From Arthrobacter sp. M2012083 (GTDB taxonomy: Bacteria > Actinomycetota > Actinomycetes > Actinomycetales > Micrococcaceae), in the NCBI RefSeq assembly GCF_000281065.1, contig NZ_AKKK01000004.1, positions 1-64,000 of the forward strand: a DNA stretch of 64,000 nucleotides, in the 5' to 3' direction. Shown here in pieces: positions 59,837 to 64,000 of this stretch. Position numbers and translations under genes: made by a program. The notes beneath the pieces are model-generated. The model was not told the DNA's origin, did no database searches, and worked only from the letters and a program-made list of their open reading frames with translations. Position 1 is the first letter of the stretch. Each line of letters begins with the position of its first letter.

Positions 59837-60311
59837 GCACTAGTACGTTGCGGGCCGTGGCGCACGGACGGCGCTTCTACCTGTTTGTCGGATCAAGGCG
59901 AGGTCCCGGTTTGTCTCGAAGCTGCTGTCAATCCCAAGTCATGAGGCGGAGAATGCAATCGTCGAAGTGACGACGAAGTCATCGTAGTGATGTCGCATGT
60001 CAAACCGCTCCCGTTCACCATTAGCCCATGCCGCATCGAACGTCGGTGTAATCGCCTCGTCATACCCGTGTATCTGTCACCGGCTGTTCGACTAAGCCGC
60101 TCGAATGGTCGGAGATCTCTGACGGCGCGAGCCTGCAACCCAGATCTCCCTAGGAAGCTGGAGCGCTGTGAGCTGTTGGGAAATGCAAAACAAACTTCTG
60201 TCGGATGTAGTTATCGGTCCGCCGTGGCGGGTTGTGAAGTACTCGGAAGCTATACGTAGTCATGTCGCTGCATTTGCGATCAGCCATGGATATCTGAAAG
60301 GAGGAAGTCTG

Positions 60312-60539
60312 ATGAAGGCGCTTTTCCTCCCATGTGTCCGCTTTAGCGGCACTCTCCGAGTACCTGCCGTTCACCCCGTTGTGCCCTATATTTCTCCGGC
60401 CGGGATCTCGTTCGAGATGACTCCGTTTGGGCACAAAGAAAGTGTGGACAATGTCCACACTTTCCGTCTCGAACTGGCCCGTACAGGTATCGGACTGGCC
60501 CGGATTGCTTGTGTTTCCGCCACTTCCCAGTGTTTTTAA
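60312..60539 (+). CDS. small ORF with a strong ribosome site, unrecognised
   Basis: 75 residues, MKALFLPCVRFSGTLRVPAV to the C-terminal TSQCF. AAAGGAGG lies 8 bases before the ATG, the best Shine-Dalgarno in this part of the island. No motif recognised. Such a small gene next to an att site could be an excisionase, but no helix-turn-helix is evident, so this is weak. Confidence 0.35.
   Translation: MKALFLPCVRFSGTLRVPAVHPVVPYISPAGISFEMTPFGHKESVDNVHTFRLELARTGIGLARIACVSATSQCF
60438..60464. repeat. 27-base palindrome near the right end
   Basis: GAAAGTGTGGACA and TGTCCACACTTTC are perfect 13-base arms around one A, about 90 bases inside attR. The half-site TGTGGACA recurs outside attR at 60623-60630. 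A candidate recombinase, excisionase or regulator site. Confidence 0.5.
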
Positions 60540-60552
60540 GGCCCGGAATCCC

Positions 60553-60574
60553 GTTCGAGTCCCACCTCGGGCAC
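60553..60574 (+). repeat. attR: right copy of 22-bp direct repeat
   Basis: Exact copy of 30486-30507 (tRNA-Leu end). To its left the sequence no longer resembles a tRNA, so this is the boundary remnant and not a second gene. Confidence 0.93.
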
Positions 60575-60579
60575 AGCAT

Positions 60580-60605
60580 ACCCCCTCGTCAGAGGGGGTT
60601 TTTGC
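60580..60605 (+). terminator. displaced terminator of tRNA-Leu
   Basis: ACCCCCTC (60580-60587) and GAGGGGGT (60592-60599) form an 8-bp stem followed by TTTTT, 5 bases after the att copy. It fits as the natural terminator of the tRNA before the island arrived; it is now 30 kb from the tRNA gene. Confidence 0.85.
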
Positions 60606-61067
60606 TTTAATGTGTGCACAAATGTGGACATGAGACTCTGATGTGTGGTGCCGGCTCGTGCCTGGCCGCCGGTTGGCCTGTTCAGTTATGGGGGAGCGGG
60701 TTCAAGGTCTTGGCTGGGCGGCCCTCCGCTTGCTCTTTACCGAGGTTCGTACTTCCATTCCGGTTGCATGGCGGCCAGGGTTAGCCGCTCACTACTCCAT
60801 ACGCCCGGGTAGTCCTGAGAACATGACTTTGAGCGACTCCTTCCGGAGTCTTTCCAGAGTTGTTGCTGTGTCCTCGAGGGAAGACGTGCGCCTGCCGGAA
60901 CTTAGACCGAACAATGGATATGTGGAGACCAACCCTCGCTCATTCCGAAGCATTGGCCATGATTTACCACTCCCGGCGGTCCCGATTGGTGGGGGAACGA
61001 GATGCCGATAGATACCGGCGACCTCCTGAACAGCTACCCGGCCATCCCGCCGCAGCTGACCCTCCTG
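60606..61067. other. intergenic stretch of about 460 bases beyond the island
   Basis: No gene I trust. A 50-codon frame at 61002-61154 (MPIDTGDLLNSYPAIPPQLT) has GGGGGAA just upstream but overlaps the 3' end of the tetR-type gene on the other strand. Confidence 0.35.
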
Positions 61068-61715
61068 CTAGAAATCCGCCGCAAGAATCGTACGGGACAG
61101 GACGACGGCCCGGTCGGTGAGTTCAGCAAGCTCGGCATTGTCGCATTCCGGTGATGCCCACCGGGTGGCTCCTTCGAGGAGCGTCACGACGACTTTGACC
61201 CGTTCTTCAGCCTGTGGAAAGCCCATGTCAACGGCGGCGGCGACGTACATGTTTTGGTGGAGGTTCACCCAATCGTCTACCTGGGAACGCAGCTCGCTGG
61301 GGAGAATGTTGGCCATCCTGTCGGTCGCAACCAGAAGGTCCCAGAGGTTGCTTTCGGGGAGTCTCACCTGGCGGGTGAAGTGCAGCCGGACCATGCAATC
61401 CCAAAATTCGGATGCCGATTGCGCGTGGTCCACGGCCTCCAGTAGTGCTTGGCCGAAGCGGTGGAAATGCCAGCGCAGCGATTCGGCGACGATCTCGTCC
61501 CGTCCGCCCGGGAAATGCGAGTAGAGGCTGGGTGGCTTGATGTTGACGGCATTGGCGATGGTGCGCATCGATACGGAGTTGAATCCGCTGGCAATGGCCA
61601 ACTCCAGAAAGGCTTCAAGGATGTGCCGCCTTGATGCTCCTTGGCCAGCCCAATCCCATTCCTCCAGACGGTGCGCGAACGTGTCGCGGGCGGACTTGTA
61701 GGACGTGCTGCTCAT
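61068..61715 (-). CDS. TetR family transcriptional regulator
   Basis: 215 residues. Helix-turn-helix at about 28-75: HILEAFLELAIASGFNSVSM and IANAVNIKPPSLYSHF, the TetR DNA-binding signature. The effector-binding C-terminal domain is unassigned. It is divergent from the 61897 and 62151 genes and may control them (inference). Confidence 0.85.
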   Translation of the reverse strand: MSSTSYKSARDTFAHRLEEWDWAGQGASRRHILEAFLELAIASGFNSVSMRTIANAVNIKPPSLYSHFPGGRDEIVAESLRWHFHRFGQALLEAVDHAQSASEFWDCMVRLHFTRQVRLPESNLWDLLVATDRMANILPSELRSQVDDWVNLHQNMYVAAAVDMGFPQAEERVKVVVTLLEGATRWASPECDNAELAELTDRAVVLSRTILAADF

Positions 61716-61896
61716 GATGTGACCCTAACAGTCGGGTGGACGCTGCCTCATTTATCGTGACGCGAAGGGCGTTCGAAGTTCAGTCCAACTCTACAGAAAC
61801 TCTTGGCTAACGACCATTAGTTAGGTACTCTGAAAGTGGCGCAAAGCAGCACCCGCTGGCTCCGCCGTCTGAACGCCTTAGCGGAAGGAACGAGTC

Positions 61897-62118
61897 ATGG
61901 ATATCGAGGATTCGAGCCGGGGGGCCAAAGGAAGCACCATCATTTTGGGCAGCGGCCTCTCTGGCATGGTGGCCGCTTATATCAGCGCCCGGGCGCTGGA
62001 AGACGACGCCACCCACGACCCAAACTGGCGCGCGCAACAGGCTTTCCGTCCTAAAGGCCGAGGCTGGAGAAGCAAGTGGCTGGCTTCGCGCCGTGGCGGC
62101 ACCGCCGTCGTCTCCTGA
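61897..62118 (+). CDS. short Rossmann-motif ORF
   Basis: 73 residues, MDIEDSSRGAKGSTIILGSG with LSGMVAAYISARAL: a dinucleotide-binding GxGxxGxxxA start, after which the expected flavoprotein sequence does not follow. AGGAACG lies upstream. Either a truncated oxidoreductase start or a small protein of unknown role. Followed after 32 bases by the Fis-family regulator. Confidence 0.4.
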   Translation: MDIEDSSRGAKGSTIILGSGLSGMVAAYISARALEDDATHDPNWRAQQAFRPKGRGWRSKWLASRRGGTAVVS

Positions 62119-62150
62119 CAACCTCCACCCCACGAAGGAACGTGTTTGAT

Positions 62151-63953
62151 ATGGCCGCTGCTGAAGTCCTTTCTCCTTGGTTGCCCCATGAGTCGCTGCG
62201 CCAAACAGACCGGCTGCGCGAACTCTTCCTGATGCAGCCTCACGCTGACCTCACCGGAATCCGGCCGATTGTGGCACGCTCCTGGTACAGAAGCCGTGCG
62301 GCTGGCGTCGACGCTGTGGTGGACCGGGGATTCTTTGATGAAGGCCGGGTGGACGAGTTCACCATCAGTGCTGCGGGCCCGCACTTGCAGAAATTGGATG
62401 AAGTCGCAGCTGACATGGGAGGCTACGTCAACATCACAGCCCCGAACGGAGTCCTCGTCAAGGCAGACTTCCTGCGCGACGACGGCTTTCCAGCAGGGTA
62501 TTCACTCTTGGAAGAGAGTTGCGGCAGCAACGGAGAAGGTCTCGCTCTGGAAGAAGGGCGGGGCGTCTGGCTCGCACCGGAGGAACACTTCCGCGAAGAC
62601 ATGAGGGGCAACTGGTGTTTCGCTTCCTTGGTCCGTGATCCCTTCCACAACCGGGTCCGGGCTGTTATCGGTCTTACGTTGCCGGCCAACAGGGTCTCCG
62701 CGCTGGAACCGTCATCGACCCTGCTGATGCTTGAGGGGGTTGCATCCCGAATCGAACGCGACATCGAGGTCCGCACGTCATCCAGGGAACGGGCGCTGCT
62801 CAGCGAATACTTGACGGTCTCGCGCCGCAGGGGCAATCGCGCCGTGATTGCCTTGGATGGCAAGAACTCCCTTCTCAATGCCTCCGCAACCGCTAGCTTG
62901 GAGGACAGCGACTTCTCCATCATTTCGGGCTACGCAAAAGCGGTGATGTCCTCCGGTCGGGAAATGAACTATGAGGTATCGCTTCAGGGACCCGGGCGTT
63001 CCACGCTTGAAGTTTCACCGGTGACGCTCTCTGCATCCAATGTCGGTGCCATCGTGGTTGTCCGTCCTCATGTTCCTGTGAAGGTGCGCATTTCCGAGTC
63101 CGTCAGCGACCTTAATAGACCGGAACCATCATTGCCGGACACTACGAACCGGCTCATGAAGCATTTGGACGGGACAAGCATGGGTTTCAAACGTGCCCTG
63201 AATCTGGCCCGCAAAGCTGTAGAGCAAGAACGCTCAGTGGTAGTGATCGGTGAACTGGGCAGCGGTAAGCGCAGGTTGGCCGGCGCCATTGCGTCGATGC
63301 GTGGTGAGCAGATGGTGGTAGATGCGAGGACTGGGGCGCTGAGGAATCCGCAAATTCGGGACGTGATTCACCGCGTGTCCACGGAGCTTCCGCCAACTTT
63401 GGTTGTTGAACACGCCGACGAACTCTCCCAAAATGAAGCCGCCGAGCTGGTCAGTAACCTGAGAGGCAACACCACCACCAAACTGGCGTTCACTATCACT
63501 CACCCCACGGATGCCACCCTCCTGCTCTCGGACGCATTCGACGTCCTGGAAATCTCGGTGGAGCCCTTGCGTAATCGCAGGGAAGACATCCCACCGCTTG
63601 CTTCTGCCATCGCCGCAGAGATGGGCGACCGGAAACTGTCCCGCCGTCTCCTCACCACCCTGACTCACGCGGATTGGCCCAGGAACATCGATCAACTGCG
63701 GGCCGTCGTGTCGAATGCCGTGGAGCGTGCCGCCGGGGCCGAAGTGACTGTGGACGATCTTCCTCAGGGCTACCACAGGGTCCTTACCAAGGGGCGGCTG
63801 TCCAGGCTGGAGGACGCCGAGCTCAGTGAGCTCCGCACGGCCCTCCAGGAAGCCGATGGCAACCGCAGCCTGGCAGCAGTGGCCTTGCAGATTGGCCGTT
63901 CCACCCTCTACCGCCGGATGGACTACTTCCGCAGCCGCGGATTCGACCTCTAA
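62151..63953 (+). CDS. AcoR-like Fis-family regulator without sigma-54 contact motif
   Basis: 600 residues. GAF-type sensor (about 60-220; GYSLLEESCGSNGEGLALEE is typical of AcoR proteins), a degenerate AAA+ module with GELGSGKRR as Walker A (about 395) but no GAFTGA loop, and a C-terminal Fis helix-turn-helix NRSLAAVALQIGRSTLYRR. Lacking GAFTGA, it should not act through sigma-54, which actinobacteria do not have. ATG with GAAGGAA upstream. Targets probably lie downstream, off the window. Confidence 0.8.
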   Translation: MAAAEVLSPWLPHESLRQTDRLRELFLMQPHADLTGIRPIVARSWYRSRAAGVDAVVDRGFFDEGRVDEFTISAAGPHLQKLDEVAADMGGYVNITAPNGVLVKADFLRDDGFPAGYSLLEESCGSNGEGLALEEGRGVWLAPEEHFREDMRGNWCFASLVRDPFHNRVRAVIGLTLPANRVSALEPSSTLLMLEGVASRIERDIEVRTSSRERALLSEYLTVSRRRGNRAVIALDGKNSLLNASATASLEDSDFSIISGYAKAVMSSGREMNYEVSLQGPGRSTLEVSPVTLSASNVGAIVVVRPHVPVKVRISESVSDLNRPEPSLPDTTNRLMKHLDGTSMGFKRALNLARKAVEQERSVVVIGELGSGKRRLAGAIASMRGEQMVVDARTGALRNPQIRDVIHRVSTELPPTLVVEHADELSQNEAAELVSNLRGNTTTKLAFTITHPTDATLLLSDAFDVLEISVEPLRNRREDIPPLASAIAAEMGDRKLSRRLLTTLTHADWPRNIDQLRAVVSNAVERAAGAEVTVDDLPQGYHRVLTKGRLSRLEDAELSELRTALQEADGNRSLAAVALQIGRSTLYRRMDYFRSRGFDL

Positions 63954-63967
63954 TTCGGGAACTTAAG

Positions 63968-64000
63968 GCAGCCGGCTACCGCTTAGGGCCGGCTGCTTTT
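63968..64000 (+). terminator. terminator of the AcoR-like gene
   Basis: GCAGCCGGC (63968-63976) and GCCGGCTGC (63988-63996) form a 9-bp stem, followed by TTTT at the window edge, 15 bases after the stop. Confidence 0.85.

Larger units (their letters stand above)
59837..60552. other. right end of the island, few supported features
   Basis: Contains one small ORF with a strong ribosome site (60312) and a 27-base palindrome (60438). The 59837-60311 part has no gene I can support. Confidence 0.45.
30486..60574. mobile_element. tRNA-Leu genomic island, a decayed integrative conjugative element
   Basis: Bounded by identical 22-bp repeats of the tRNA end, with an integrase gene just inside the left end and conjugation genes within. 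The sequence inside is visibly more AT-rich than the flanks in several places (for example 36-40 kb) and has many more gene fragments. The integrase lacks its C-terminus; the NlpC/P60, two membrane-protein and relaxase genes are broken. Cargo includes TIR, SIR2-NACHT and CBASS genes. A second, diverged tRNA-end copy at 57.07 kb suggests two insertions in tandem. Confidence 0.9.

Noticed and set aside
30486..60574. CRISPR array or insertion sequence in the island
   Set aside because: I found no regularly spaced repeats, no transposase motif and no terminal inverted repeats of IS type.

Overview
The window is high-GC actinobacterial chromosome, most consistent with the Micrococcaceae (Arthrobacter/Paenarthrobacter type). 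That assignment is an inference from actinobacterial marker families (DUF4193, TIGR03085, HGxxPAAW protein, PdtaR-type ANTAR regulator), a pilin of SpaH/EbpB type and the absence of ribosomal or 16S sequence to check it against.

Region 1 (1-30.4 kb) is core chromosome. It starts with the 5' end of an LPXTG-type pilin gene and a small membrane protein (minus strand), then a short stretch of gene debris, a RecB-like nuclease, and def-fmt-rsmB-rpe. An FMN riboswitch precedes an overlapping riboflavin operon (ribM-ribD-ribE-ribB-ribA-ribH), in which ribB and ribA are separate genes rather than fused. Then come hisE-hisG-hisF, hisI, and trpE-(membrane protein)-(HGxxPAAW protein)-trpC-trpB-trpA-lgt, followed by gltB-gltD, pyk and pdtaR.

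Region 2 (30.49-60.57 kb) is a genomic island inserted in the 3' end of a tRNA-Leu(CAA) gene. A 22-bp copy of the tRNA end marks each boundary, and a tRNA-type terminator stands just beyond the right copy, where the uninterrupted locus would have it. The integrase lacks its C-terminal tyrosine region. The conjugation genes (a membrane protein, NlpC/P60 hydrolase, polytopic membrane protein, MobF relaxase) carry premature stops, frameshifts or end truncations, so the island looks like an ICE that has lost mobility. A diverged copy of the tRNA 3' end plus terminator at about 57.1 kb suggests the island was assembled by more than one insertion.

The island cargo is rich in probable defence genes: a TIR-domain protein, a 1347-residue SIR2-NACHT protein, a pair of DNA glycosylase-like proteins, an ADP-ribosyltransferase-like protein, and a four-gene CBASS operon (patatin phospholipase capV, CD-NTase, E1/E2-type cap2, HNH-SAVED cap5). 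The CBASS operon is notable for two effectors and no visible JAB protease (cap3). Several unrecognised intact genes lie among these. An alpha/beta hydrolase resembling haloacetate dehalogenases is a metabolic passenger.

Region 3 (60.6-64 kb) returns to chromosome: a TetR repressor, a short Rossmann-type ORF and an AcoR-like Fis-family activator without the sigma-54 contact motif.
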